Assembly: GCA_964491785.1 (NCBI GenBank)
Contig: CAZBGS010000004.1
Span: 124,001-188,000, forward strand
Direction: 5' to 3'
DNA length: 64,000 bases
Origin: RZZS01 sp964491785
GTDB taxonomy: Bacteria > Pseudomonadota > Alphaproteobacteria > Micavibrionales > Micavibrionaceae
The notes beneath the pieces were generated by a model. That model was given only the letters and a program-made list of their open reading frames with translations, did not search any database and was not told the DNA's origin. Below are positions 16,528 through 25,254 of the stretch, one piece after another; position 1 is the first letter of the stretch; every line of letters begins with the position of its first letter. A program made the position numbers and the translations under genes.

Positions 16528-19302
16528 TCAATGCGCCTGCGCCCAGTTGTCTCCCCAGCCGGTTTCTGCTTCTAGCGGAATGCCCAGTTTTACAACCGAC
16601 ATCATCACGTTTTTTACCAGAGCCGATGTTTGTTCGATTTCCTGTTCGGGGACTTCGAATACCAGTTCGTCATGCACCTGCAGAAGCATGCGGGCTTTCA
16701 GCCCTGCATCGGCAAGAGCGGAGGGCATGCTTGTCATTGCCAGTTTCATGATGTCGGCGGCGGTGCCCTGCAGGGGAGCGTTGATAGCCTGCCGTTCGGC
16801 GGCGGCGCGGATTGCTCCGTTTTTGTCGTTGATGCCGGGGATGAAGCACTTGCGGCCGAAAAGCGTTCTTACGTGGCCGTTACGGCGAGCTTCTTCCTTG
16901 CTGCGCTCCATGTAATCGAGCAGTTCGGGGAACCTTGAAAAGTAGCGGTTTATGAAGTCCCCGGCGACTGCGGGGTCGATCCCAAGGCGTTTTGCGAGGC
17001 CCCAGGAACTTATTCCATAAATAATTCCGAAATTTACTTCCTTAGCCTGGCGGCGGATATCGGGGGTCATCTGTTCGAGAGGCACTCCGAAAATTCTTGA
17101 GGCGGTGATGGCGTGGATGTCCTGTTTTTTACGGAAGGCTTCCTTCAGGGCGTCTACCCCGGCGATTTCCGCGGCGAGGCGGAGTTCGACCTGTGAATAG
17201 TCGACCGAAAGTATCTTCCATCCCGGTTCGCTGATGAAAGCCTCGCGTATCCTGCGGCCTTCCTCGGTGCGGATGGGGATGTTTTGCAGATTGGGGTCGG
17301 AAGATGCCAGCCTTCCCGTGCTGGTGGCCGCCATGGAGAAGGAAGTATGCACCCGCCCGGTTTCGGGGTTTATCTGTTCGGGAAGGGCGTCGGTGTATGT
17401 GGATTTAAGTTTGGCCAGCTGGCGCCATTCAAGAATTTTGGCGACGATCTCGTGTCCCTGATCGGCAAGCGTTTCCAGGAGCCCGGCGGTGGTAGACCAG
17501 TCGCCGGTCTTAGTCTTTTTGCCGCCAGGCAAACCCATTTCGTCGAACAGAATGCTGCCTATCTGTTTGGGAGAGCCGACGTTGAACGGGCGTCCGGCAA
17601 GCTTGCAGATATCCTCTTCAAGTACGGCCAGCGTACGACCGAAGTCGCTGCTCATCGACTGGAGAAGCTGGCGGTTGATTTTTATACCTGCAAGTTCCAT
17701 GTCGGCGATAACGCCTATCAGCGGGCGTTCGATATCTTCATAAACGGCGGCCATTTTGCTTTCGGCGATTTTTGGCCTGAGTATGTGGTGAAGACGCAAT
17801 GTCACCTCGGCGTCTTCGGCGGCGTAAGGCATGGCGACATTGATGTCGACGCAGTCGAAGGTAATCTGGTTCTTGCCTTTTCCGGCTACTTCCTCAAAGC
17901 GTATCGTCTGATGGCCGCAGAGTAGCTCCGCCAGTTCGTCCATGCCGTGGCCGTGAGAAGTGCCGTCAAGTACGTACGATAGCAGCATGGTATCGTCGAC
18001 AGGGGAGATGCGTATGCCGTGTTTGAGCAGCATCTGCATATCGTATTTAATATTATGACCTATTTTGAGAATCGACGGGTCTTCGAGTACGGGCTTCAGG
18101 GCCTTGAGGACTACGTCGAGAGGCAGTTGCGGGATGATTTCGCCGCAATCCTCGCCATGGCCGAAAAGGTCACCGCCGCCGCTACGGGCAGTGTGTCCGA
18201 CAGGAATGTACGCTCCTTCTCCAAGCGTATGTGCGATCGAGATGCCGCATAGTCTCGCCTTGGCCGGAGTGAGGCCGGTCGTCTCGGTGTCTATGGCGAT
18301 AATCCCTTTTTCGCGGGCGGCGTTCAGCCATTCATTCAGGGTCTCCTCATCGTTGACAAGGGTATAGATGCTGGCAGAACAGGGTGGAAGACTGCCGGGT
18401 TCGGGGGTTGCCGACGGGGCTTCGTAACCGGGAAGATCGATGGCTTTATCCAGCCTTGCCAGAAGCGAGCGAAATTCCATTTCTTTCAAAAATTCAACAA
18501 GTTTCCGCGAATGAAGGTCATGGGTTTTCATTTCCTCGATTGCCACGGGGACTGGGACGTTGTCGTCAAGTCTGACGAGTTGCTTTGAAAGGCGCGCCTT
18601 TTCCGCGTGCTCTGTCAACGATTCACGCCTTTTGGGCTGCCTGATTTCATTGGCGCGCGCCAGCAGGGTTTCGAGGTCTCCGTATTCGCAGATAAGCTGG
18701 GCGGCGGTTTTGATGCCGATACCGGGCACGCCCGGAATATTGTCGATAGAATCGCCGGCCAGAGCCTGTACGTCTATGACTTTTTCCGGAGGTACGCCGA
18801 ATTTTTCCTCGACCTCGGGAATTCCAATAAACTTTTGTTTTATAGGGTCATAAAGATGTACGTTATGATTGACCAGCTGCATCAGATCCTTGTCGGAACC
18901 GACTATGACCACCTTGCGGCCCTGGGCGGTGGCGAGGCGGGCGTAGGTGGCGATCAGATCGTCAGCTTCGTAACCTTCGAGTTCAAGGCAGGGAAGATCA
19001 AAGGCGCAGGTGGCCTTGCGGATCAGTTCGAACTGGGGGATCAGGTCTTCGGGAGGGGCTTCACGGTTCGCCTTGTATTCAGGAAAAATATCGTTGCGGT
19101 AGTTTTTGCGGGCGGCGTCAAAGATGATGGCCACATAGGGAGCCTGCAGCTCTGCAAGCAGCTTGACCAGCATATTGGTGAAGCCTAGCACTGCGCCGAT
19201 CGGGACGCCGTCGCTCCGGGTCAGGGGCGGCAGGGCGTGATAGGCGCGGAAAATAAAACCCGAGCCATCGACCAGGTAAAGGGTGTCGTTGTTGGCGTTC
19301 AT
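16528..19302 (-). CDS. polA: DNA polymerase I
   Basis: Family A DNA polymerase for Okazaki-fragment maturation and repair. The 924 residues contain all three domains. The 5'-nuclease (1 to ~265) has the YLVDGSGFIFRAYHAL start and GYEADDLIA. The 3'–5' proofreading exonuclease (~320–520) has its acidic residues intact in IAIDTETTGL, HNIKYDMQML and YAAEDAEVTL. The polymerase domain has motif A DYSQVELR, motif B RRQAKEVNFGIIYG and motif C QVHDELVFEV. It is a stand-alone minus-strand gene. The proofreading site is complete, unlike in polymerases where it has decayed. Confidence 0.98.
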   Translation of the reverse strand: MNANNDTLYLVDGSGFIFRAYHALPPLTRSDGVPIGAVLGFTNMLVKLLAELQAPYVAIIFDAARKNYRNDIFPEYKANREAPPEDLIPQFELIRKATCAFDLPCLELEGYEADDLIATYARLATAQGRKVVIVGSDKDLMQLVNHNVHLYDPIKQKFIGIPEVEEKFGVPPEKVIDVQALAGDSIDNIPGVPGIGIKTAAQLICEYGDLETLLARANEIRQPKRRESLTEHAEKARLSKQLVRLDDNVPVPVAIEEMKTHDLHSRKLVEFLKEMEFRSLLARLDKAIDLPGYEAPSATPEPGSLPPCSASIYTLVNDEETLNEWLNAAREKGIIAIDTETTGLTPAKARLCGISIAHTLGEGAYIPVGHTARSGGGDLFGHGEDCGEIIPQLPLDVVLKALKPVLEDPSILKIGHNIKYDMQMLLKHGIRISPVDDTMLLSYVLDGTSHGHGMDELAELLCGHQTIRFEEVAGKGKNQITFDCVDINVAMPYAAEDAEVTLRLHHILRPKIAESKMAAVYEDIERPLIGVIADMELAGIKINRQLLQSMSSDFGRTLAVLEEDICKLAGRPFNVGSPKQIGSILFDEMGLPGGKKTKTGDWSTTAGLLETLADQGHEIVAKILEWRQLAKLKSTYTDALPEQINPETGRVHTSFSMAATSTGRLASSDPNLQNIPIRTEEGRRIREAFISEPGWKILSVDYSQVELRLAAEIAGVDALKEAFRKKQDIHAITASRIFGVPLEQMTPDIRRQAKEVNFGIIYGISSWGLAKRLGIDPAVAGDFINRYFSRFPELLDYMERSKEEARRNGHVRTLFGRKCFIPGINDKNGAIRAAAERQAINAPLQGTAADIMKLAMTSMPSALADAGLKARMLLQVHDELVFEVPEQEIEQTSALVKNVMMSVVKLGIPLEAETGWGDNWAQAH

Positions 19303-19360
19303 GGTCTAAAACTATACAGACCATACGGGAATGTAAAAGTTAAATGACGTGCGGATCCGG

Positions 19361-19699
19361 TTATGCGGAAATGTTCTTTTTGGCAGGCGTTTCCTGAGGG
19401 TTCATCCAAGCCATTGCTTTTCTTACAATAGGGTCGGATACTTCCTTGCGAATGTCATACCGGGCCTTGATCATTTGAAGCACTTTCAGCGAGGGCGAAT
19501 TGCCTTCTCCCCTGAACAGCAATTCCGCACATTTGTCCTCAGGGGCTATCCCTGAACTGATTTTTTGTCTGAATGAAATGTACTTGCCTGGCTCTACCGC
19601 GTAAAAAGCATAATAATCTTTGAAGTTCTCCTTTGTGTGGCAAAGGGTTACTATCTTAAAGCCCGGATCGGAGTCCTTTAGCATTATCCCTTGAAACAT
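19361..19699 (-). CDS. Small unknown protein
   Basis: No family recognised. The 112 residues are soluble and mixed in charge, with a central DYYAFYAVEPGKYISFRQKI segment and a C-terminal lysine-rich tail. A TTG start at 19717 is possible, but ATG 19699 is placed well after GGCGGGG. It lies between polA and rlmB and is separated from polA by 58 bases on the same strand. Its upstream region (19700–19835) is AT-rich, which could hold a promoter. Confidence 0.55.
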   Translation of the reverse strand: MFQGIMLKDSDPGFKIVTLCHTKENFKDYYAFYAVEPGKYISFRQKISSGIAPEDKCAELLFRGEGNSPSLKVLQMIKARYDIRKEVSDPIVRKAMAWMNPQETPAKKNISA

Positions 19700-19835
19700 G
19701 TCATTAGTCCCCGCCAAATCATTAATAAATAATTAACATAATATTTAATTTGAAGTTACCACAATTCCGACACAATTACAAAAAAAGATTTTTCTTATGA
19801 CGGAAGTGCTTATTTTTCAATGACTTGGAGAGGAG

Positions 19836-20672
19836 TTACATACGCCTGAAGGTAAAAAAAGCGATTGCCGCGGCGTTGGAAACGTTAAGGCTTTGTATAG
19901 GGCCGAGCGTTGGCAGCCTCACCAGATGGTCGCAGCCTTCCCTGATCAGACGGCGCATTCCGGGGCCTTCGGCACCGAGAATGATTAGAGATTTCCTCGA
20001 TGGATTGACCTCGCCAATATCAAGATGCGCATGTTCATCAAGGCCATAAACTTCAAAACCGGCATCCTTCAATACCTCGATGGTTCGGGAAAGATTGGTT
20101 TCGTAGCAAACCGGTACATGTTCGGCGGCGCCGCATGCGGTCTTGGCCAGTACGCCCGCAACGGAGGGAGAATTTTTCCGTTGCATGATCAGGCCGTCGA
20201 TGCCAAAGGCGCTGGCGCTTCGCAGAATTGCGCCGACGTTGTGCGGATCGGTGATCTGGTCAAGCATGGCGAAAACGGCGCGCTCTTTGCCGGAAACTCT
20301 TATCAACAACTCATGAACGTCCAGCTCCGGCAAGGGGGCGGCGTCTGCGGCCATGCCCTGATGGACAGCTCCGGCAAGTGCTTTGTCGAGCGAGTCCTTG
20401 TCGGTGATAATAATCTGAAGGTCTTGCGCCGCTCCGGCAGGGCGGCTTTCGATAATTTCCCTGATATTTCTTGCAGAAGCATCGACCGCGTAAATCCGGT
20501 ATATCGTCCGTTCCGGATTGAGCAGGGCTTCGCGCACGGCATGAGCCCCGAAAATCTGCTCGCCCCGGAATTCCAGTCTGGGAGTCGTCCGGGAACGGGA
20601 AGCTTCTTTCGCCGGGTGTTTCCGGAAAGGCGGTCTGTTTCCCCTTGAACCGGGTTTGCTTTTCTTTTGCAT
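19836..20672 (-). CDS. rlmB: SpoU-family 23S rRNA 2'-O-methyltransferase (RlmB type)
   Basis: A TrmH/SpoU-family enzyme that methylates a ribose 2'-hydroxyl in 23S rRNA using SAM. An N-terminal basic tail (~35 residues) precedes the substrate-binding L30e-like domain (EQIFGAHAVREALL). The knotted SPOUT domain has all three motifs: DQITDPHNVGAILRSA, IILGAEGPGMRRL and PIQSLNVSNAAAIAFF. The start at 20672 (MQKKSKPG) follows AAAAAGG. A start 36 bases further upstream is open but adds an unlikely segment. The target G2251 is assigned by family resemblance; a tRNA target is the alternative. The gene diverges from tRNA-Tyr. Confidence 0.88.
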   Translation of the reverse strand: MQKKSKPGSRGNRPPFRKHPAKEASRSRTTPRLEFRGEQIFGAHAVREALLNPERTIYRIYAVDASARNIREIIESRPAGAAQDLQIIITDKDSLDKALAGAVHQGMAADAAPLPELDVHELLIRVSGKERAVFAMLDQITDPHNVGAILRSASAFGIDGLIMQRKNSPSVAGVLAKTACGAAEHVPVCYETNLSRTIEVLKDAGFEVYGLDEHAHLDIGEVNPSRKSLIILGAEGPGMRRLIREGCDHLVRLPTLGPIQSLNVSNAAAIAFFTFRRM

Positions 20673-20780
20673 TGGATTAACTAACCTTTTTGCGCATGAT
20701 GCCGCCAATATACCTTATGCACGATAAAAACAAGCAAATAAATCGGAATGCTGCGGCGCAAGCGTTTTGGGAATTTGCAG

Positions 20781-20809
20781 TTGACAATCGCGGCGGAATT
20801 GGATTTTAT
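20781..20809 (+). promoter_or_regulatory. Promoter of tRNA-Tyr
   Basis: A perfect −35 TTGACA at 20781–20786 and TTTTAT at 20804–20809 (four of six −10 positions) are spaced by 17 bases. They lie 34 bases before the tRNA 5' end, as expected for a stable-RNA promoter. Confidence 0.75.
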
Positions 20810-20843
20810 CCAAGCCTGTTCCTTATGCGATCATTCGCAGGTC

Positions 20844-20928
20844 GGAGGGGTGGCTGAGCGGTCAAAAGCACCTGACTGTAAATCAGGCGACTCTGTCTAC
20901 GTAGGTTCGAATCCTGCCCCCTCCACCA
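20844..20928 (+). tRNA. tRNA-Tyr (anticodon GTA), CCA encoded
   Basis: The acceptor stem GGAGGGG pairs with CCCCTCC, followed by discriminator A and an encoded CCA. The anticodon stem CCTGA/TCAGG encloses the loop CTGTAAA with GTA at 20878–20880. A long variable arm (class II) and the T-arm loop TTCGAAT are present. No integrase, attachment duplication or second tRNA lies near it. Confidence 0.97.
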
Positions 20929-21052
20929 TTTTCGTCCGGTTCATTTCCGCATTTAGTCCGCAATCCGGTGCCCCACGAAGAGGGAATAGCGCACTGGAAA
21001 TCGCCGGGCTTTCGTACAAATTATTTCAGAGATCACAGACAGGAGGACGGAG

Positions 21053-21475
21053 ATGGACAGTAGGGCTGCGGCGGTTTGGGAAGGGGGGCTCAGGGATGGA
21101 GGGGGGTATCTGGAGAGCGCGGTGGCGCTCAAGGGGTTGCCTTATTCCTACAAAAGCCGCTTTGAGAACGAGGAGGGCACGACGCCAGAGGAATTGCTTG
21201 CTGCGGCGCATGCCGGATGCTTCTCGATGGCGCTTTCGTTGATTTTGGGCGAGGCGGGGTTCGCGCCGGAGAGACTGGCGACAGAGGCCACGGTTTCTCT
21301 TGAGAAAAAGGATGGAGGCTTTGCGATTACGAAAGTGCATCTCGAAGTTAAGGGCAGGGTTCCGGGGGCGAAGGAAGAGGATTTTCTGAAGGCCGCGGAA
21401 AAGGCGAAGACCGGTTGCCCGGTATCCAAGCTTTTCAATGCGGATATATCGCTGTCGGCGCGCCTCGAAAGCTGA
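21053..21475 (+). CDS. osmC: OsmC-family peroxiredoxin
   Basis: A 140-residue OsmC/Ohr-superfamily thiol peroxidase that reduces organic and inorganic hydroperoxides. The peroxidatic cysteine lies in AAAHAGCFSMALS and the resolving one in KTGCPVSKLF. The N-terminus carries the AAAVWEGGL and TTPEELLAAAHA segments typical of the OsmC rather than the Ohr branch. It stands alone after tRNA-Tyr, with ACAGGAGG-type ribosome binding just upstream. It converges on the GH5 gene across a strong palindrome at 21505–21529. Confidence 0.93.
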   Translation: MDSRAAAVWEGGLRDGGGYLESAVALKGLPYSYKSRFENEEGTTPEELLAAAHAGCFSMALSLILGEAGFAPERLATEATVSLEKKDGGFAITKVHLEVKGRVPGAKEEDFLKAAEKAKTGCPVSKLFNADISLSARLES

Positions 21476-21504
21476 TCCCCTCACCCTCCCGCTTCTCGTG
21501 TTCC

Positions 21505-21529
21505 TCCCTCTCCCGGTGCGGGAGAGGGA
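21505..21529 (+). terminator. Palindrome between convergent osmC and GH5 genes
   Basis: A ten-pair stem TCCCTCTCCC/GGGAGAGGGA with loop GGTGC lies between two convergent stop codons. It lacks a T tract, so intrinsic termination is uncertain. The sequence resembles short dispersed palindromes common in GC-rich proteobacterial intergenic regions. It may be a shared terminator or such a repeat. Confidence 0.55.
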
Positions 21530-21545
21530 AGATCGTTCGGGGTTA

Positions 21546-22778
21546 TCAGGCGGGGGTTGCGTTAGGGATTAGGAGGTCGTCGAGTTCGGGAGCGAACACG
21601 TCTCCGGACAGGGATGCGCCATCGGGACTTGCTAGTGCTGGCTGGCCCTGGGCGACGAAGGCCTGAATGGCGGCGTCGGCCGGGTGCGAGCCGTCCAGAA
21701 GGGCGCCGAGGTCGAGGAATTGCTCTTCCGGTGCGGAGTAGCTCCCGTTGGCTGCCTGCGGGCTTTCGAGCATGCCGGCGTACAGGGTGTGGAGGTCGTC
21801 GGCGGCGTAAAGCGTTCCATCAGCCGGAGACACCGGCTGGGCGGGTTGCATCCATTCCTTCAGAGCCTCGATAACACTGTCCGTGACCGGCGTTCCCGTA
21901 TCCAGTCCTCCGGGGTTGATGTTGAAGACGTAGTCCTCGCCCCACCACGGGCCTGCGCCCCAGAGGGTAAAGCCGAGCCAGGTTTCGCTGTTGCTGTTCA
22001 TGAATTCGAATAGATTTACTATCTCTTCATGGGCATGTTCCTGGCCCGGGAGCGTGGCATCCGCGGCCCCGGTTTCGCCGAGGAACAGCTGGTGTCCGCC
22101 AGCTTTTGCCCATTCGGTAATGCCGACTAGCCGCGTGGATCCGGAGCCGTCGACGACCGTGCCGCTGAATCCGCTCGACGGGCCGTCGAGGTACTGATGG
22201 ACGTCAAAGGCATAATTGTTCAGCGGGTCGGTAAAGTCGTCATAGGCCTCGGCGTTGCCGCTTTCGATCCATGCATGAGCGCCAGACCAGTGGGTTCCCG
22301 AGAGCAGCAGCTTGTTATCAATTCCGACCTCGCGCAGCTGGTTTACGACGCTTTGCGTGATGTCCGCCCACTGGCCCGCGTCCACCTCGTAGGGCTCGTT
22401 CATCAGGTTGAACCAGATATCGGGGGCATCCCCGAAATGATCCGCTAGCTTTTTCCAGACGTCGCCGAGTTTCCATTGGTCGGTGACCTCGCCGTAATAG
22501 CGGGCGTAATTGTGCAGGTCGAGGATGATAGTCATATCGTTCGCCCTGGCGTGGCTGACGGATTCCTGAAGGCAGGAAAGATATTCCGGGTTCAGTTCGC
22601 CGTATGCCTGCGGCTGCAAACGTTCCCAGTTGAAGGGAAGGCGTACGGTGTTGGCTCCGACATTGCCGCTCCAGTAATCGTAATGCTCTTTTCCGCAGAG
22701 TACGTACTGGTCGTTAAGGGTTCCGCCCTGGCCGAATTCGAGTCCTGCCAGGTTCACACCTGTGTACTTCAAAGTCAT
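21546..22778 (-). CDS. Glycoside hydrolase family 5 (cellulase-like), leaderless
   Basis: A 410-residue GH5-type endoglycosidase. The fold landmarks are a NTVRLPFNWERLQP strand, the ILDLHNYARYYG motif and the acid/base Glu128 in FNLMNEPYE. The THWSGAHAW and FDVHQYLD segments and nucleophile Glu235 in LFLGETGA follow. The substrate is probably a beta-1,4-glucan or related polysaccharide. There is no N-terminal signal peptide. Residues ~311–410 form an acidic, Ala/Pro/Asp-rich tail ending near DVFAPELDDLLIP, unlike the catalytic domain, which could be a type I secretion signal or a linker. It is preceded by GGAGTAAAAG. No other carbohydrate genes adjoin it. Confidence 0.9.
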   Translation of the reverse strand: MTLKYTGVNLAGLEFGQGGTLNDQYVLCGKEHYDYWSGNVGANTVRLPFNWERLQPQAYGELNPEYLSCLQESVSHARANDMTIILDLHNYARYYGEVTDQWKLGDVWKKLADHFGDAPDIWFNLMNEPYEVDAGQWADITQSVVNQLREVGIDNKLLLSGTHWSGAHAWIESGNAEAYDDFTDPLNNYAFDVHQYLDGPSSGFSGTVVDGSGSTRLVGITEWAKAGGHQLFLGETGAADATLPGQEHAHEEIVNLFEFMNSNSETWLGFTLWGAGPWWGEDYVFNINPGGLDTGTPVTDSVIEALKEWMQPAQPVSPADGTLYAADDLHTLYAGMLESPQAANGSYSAPEEQFLDLGALLDGSHPADAAIQAFVAQGQPALASPDGASLSGDVFAPELDDLLIPNATPA

Positions 22779-23156
22779 CTTTTACTCCGTAATAGTTTTC
22801 CGAAAAGTCCGGCGGAAAGAAATTTTTACTTTCCTTGCGTTTTGTTCGCGTGAGCAAGCGTCCCCTTTATGAATGGAATTTTTTGGCTTTAGGGGCTTGT
22901 CTTTTTAAGTTTGCTCCCTTTACCGCCGATATTAAAATTTTTAACCGTTATTCTGACAAGAAGATGGCTGGAATAAAAAATGTCTGGGGCAATGGAACCT
23001 TTTCTTTGCCTCATTTTAAACCTTCGATCCTTCAACGAGTTACGTCTGGCATTGGCCGAAAGTCGCAAATTTCCGCGGGTTTGCCGAAACTAATTTCGAG
23101 AAGCCGCGTTAACTTGAGAGCCTCTAACCAATCATCAATTCGGAAGGATTTTTACG
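22779..23156. other. Divergent intergenic region between GH5 and TPS-domain genes
   Basis: These 378 bases hold no convincing gene. The one open frame on the plus strand runs into the next gene and lacks a ribosome-binding site. A small inverted repeat, TTTCCG (22797–22802) and CGGAAA (22813–22818), lies just upstream of the GH5 start and could be an operator. An AT-rich stretch near 22925–22945 could carry a promoter for the TPS-domain gene. Both are suggestions only. Confidence 0.35.
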
Positions 23157-25187
23157 ATGAGAAAAACCAGCCCCGCTTTTTTTTGCCGTTTGCTAGTCTC
23201 TACCGCCCTCGTTGCATGTTTTACGGCAGGGGCGGGTAATCCGGCGTTTTCGCTGGATAATCTTGCGACCCCGACGGGAGAAAGTGTTGCCGGGGGCAGT
23301 GTGACTTTCGAAAGGCCGGCTCAAGGAAGGCTTAACATCGATCAATCCACCGACCGGGCGGTGATCAACTGGGAGCGGTTTGATATCGGACAAAAAGCGA
23401 CAACGGAAATCCGCCAGCCCGGCACTTCTTCGCTGACTGTCAACCGGGTCGTGGGAAGAGATGCCGATCCGACCCGGATACTTGGCACATTGCGTACGCG
23501 CCTTCGCGATGCAAACGGGAATGTAACGGGCAAAACGGGGGGCGCGGTAATGGTGCTTGATAGAAACGGCGTCCTGTTCGGTAAAGGCTCGGTGATCGAT
23601 GTGGGCAGCATCATAGTTTCCACCGGCGAGATTGCGAACGCGGATCTGATGGATGGAGATGGCCGGTTTTCGTTTACAGATTTTGGTGACGGGGCAATCG
23701 AGATGCATGGGAAAATGACGTTTGCAGAGGCCGGGGTCGGCGCGTTTGTCGCGCCGGTGGTACGTAATTCGGGGGTCATAAAAGCAAGGCTCGGCAAGGT
23801 CGCGCTTGCCAGCGGGGACGCTGTGACCATCGATCTTTACGGCGACCGTCTGGTTGAAATCATGATAGATGATGCAGGTCTTGACCGGGTGCTGGAGAAC
23901 ACGGGCAAGATTACCGCAGAGGGCGGCAAGATAATGATGACGGTCAGCCAAGCCGAAAATCTGGTTTCGGGAACAATCAACATGACAGGAGTGCTTGACG
24001 TATCGTCGGTTTACGAAGAAGGCGGTAAAATTGTTCTGGCGGCAGGGCAAATCAACCAGAGCGGAGAGGCTCGCGCCAATGGCAAAACCATCGGCGGCGA
24101 AGTCGAGGTTGCCAGCCGGAACTACCTGCTTGAAAGCAAAGGGCGGCTTAAGGCCGATTCAAGCCATGGCAATGGCGGACGGATCTTCGTTTCGGGCGAA
24201 GAAGTGGTTATAAACGGAAAGCTGATGTCATCCGGAGTCACAGGCGGAGGCGACATAGAAATTAGAAACGCCGCACAGGGAAATTTTACCCTCGGAGAAA
24301 CCGGACTTGTCTTGACGCAGGCCAATAAAAGCGGGGCGGGCGGGAATATCACGGTAACCGGAGGCCGGCAGGAAGGAACGGATATTGCCGGGAAGCTGAT
24401 TTCAAGCGGTATCGATAAGGGCGGCAAAATTCTACTTGTGTCTGGCAACGAATTCCCGAGCAGAGGAATACTTAGAAATACCGGGCAGTTACTCAGCGTA
24501 GGCAAGGGCCCCGACGGCACCGGCGGCGAGATAGCCGCAGAGCTTAAAGCAATCGAAGGCGTCATCAACGCCGATGGCAAAGCGGGCGGCGGGAATATCA
24601 TGATATCCGGGATCGGGATCAGGGTTGCCGAAAAAGCCCTCCTCAGCGCCAGGGCTACCGAAACGGGAGCCGGCGGCGATATCCACCTGCGCAACAGCGT
24701 AAGAAGCGGCGGTATTTCGATTGACGGCAAAGTTAACGCCTCGGGAGTTGACGGGGGCGGAAAGATAATCCTGACGACCAATCTTGGAGGCGTCAATCTC
24801 TCTGAAACCGGGAAGCTTCTGGCGCGGGCGACCGGTAGCGGTACCGGCGGCAAAGTCGGACTCAGTGGTTTTTACGGTTCGCAGCTTGACGGGCTGGTAG
24901 ACGTCTCCGGCTATAACGGCGGTGGAGAAGTGGATTTCCAGGGGCTTTTGACCGGCGCCGCTGGCGTGTTCAGGGCGGACGCGCTGAAAGCCGGGGATGG
25001 CGGGATTATCAGGCTCGGTTACAGCTTTACCCCTAACCATATAATTTCAGGAAAGATCTTCGCGCGCGGCGGCACGGTTTCAGGCGATGGAGGCACGGTC
25101 ATAATCGATCCGCAAACAGTTATAGCTCCGAAAGCGATTATCAAAGTATCCGCTCCGAACGGCGAGGAGGGCGTAATTCTCCATTGA
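23157..25187 (+). CDS. TPS-domain (filamentous haemagglutinin N-terminal) exoprotein, short
   Basis: A 676-residue secreted beta-helix protein. A signal peptide (about 1–35, ending near NPAFS) precedes the two-partner-secretion domain: GGSVTFERPAQGRLNIDQST, VINWERFDIG, SSLTVNRVVGRD and the degenerate NPNG-type motif VLDRNGVLFG. The rest is a run of irregular ~45–60-residue repeats with GGKI, GGDI and GGEV-type starts, typical of a right-handed beta-helix. It ends at a clean stop (GEEGVILH), short for an FhaB-type adhesin and without C-terminal toxin, motif-rich or autotransporter domain. No TpsB outer-membrane pore gene lies within reach. It could be a shortened exoprotein using an unlinked TpsB, or a remnant of a longer gene. 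Confidence 0.85.
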   Translation: MRKTSPAFFCRLLVSTALVACFTAGAGNPAFSLDNLATPTGESVAGGSVTFERPAQGRLNIDQSTDRAVINWERFDIGQKATTEIRQPGTSSLTVNRVVGRDADPTRILGTLRTRLRDANGNVTGKTGGAVMVLDRNGVLFGKGSVIDVGSIIVSTGEIANADLMDGDGRFSFTDFGDGAIEMHGKMTFAEAGVGAFVAPVVRNSGVIKARLGKVALASGDAVTIDLYGDRLVEIMIDDAGLDRVLENTGKITAEGGKIMMTVSQAENLVSGTINMTGVLDVSSVYEEGGKIVLAAGQINQSGEARANGKTIGGEVEVASRNYLLESKGRLKADSSHGNGGRIFVSGEEVVINGKLMSSGVTGGGDIEIRNAAQGNFTLGETGLVLTQANKSGAGGNITVTGGRQEGTDIAGKLISSGIDKGGKILLVSGNEFPSRGILRNTGQLLSVGKGPDGTGGEIAAELKAIEGVINADGKAGGGNIMISGIGIRVAEKALLSARATETGAGGDIHLRNSVRSGGISIDGKVNASGVDGGGKIILTTNLGGVNLSETGKLLARATGSGTGGKVGLSGFYGSQLDGLVDVSGYNGGGEVDFQGLLTGAAGVFRADALKAGDGGIIRLGYSFTPNHIISGKIFARGGTVSGDGGTVIIDPQTVIAPKAIIKVSAPNGEEGVILH

Positions 25188-25254
25188 TCGCAAATGCGGG
25201 TTGAGCGCCTTCCGTTTTTAGGGCCTTTTGCGATTAGATTGATAGCAATTCCTG

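Noticed and set aside
20844..20928. tRNA-Tyr as an integration site for a mobile element
   Set aside because: No duplicated 3' end of the tRNA, integrase or element boundary was seen on either side.
22835..23239. A plus-strand open frame in the GH5–TPS gap
   Set aside because: No ribosome-binding site, no family similarity, and it runs into the signal peptide region of the TPS gene in another frame.
25187..25234. Inverted repeat ATCGCAAA…TTTGCGAT as a bidirectional terminator between the TPS gene and mnhG
   Set aside because: The loop is about 32 bases with no T tract next to the stem. Too weak to call.
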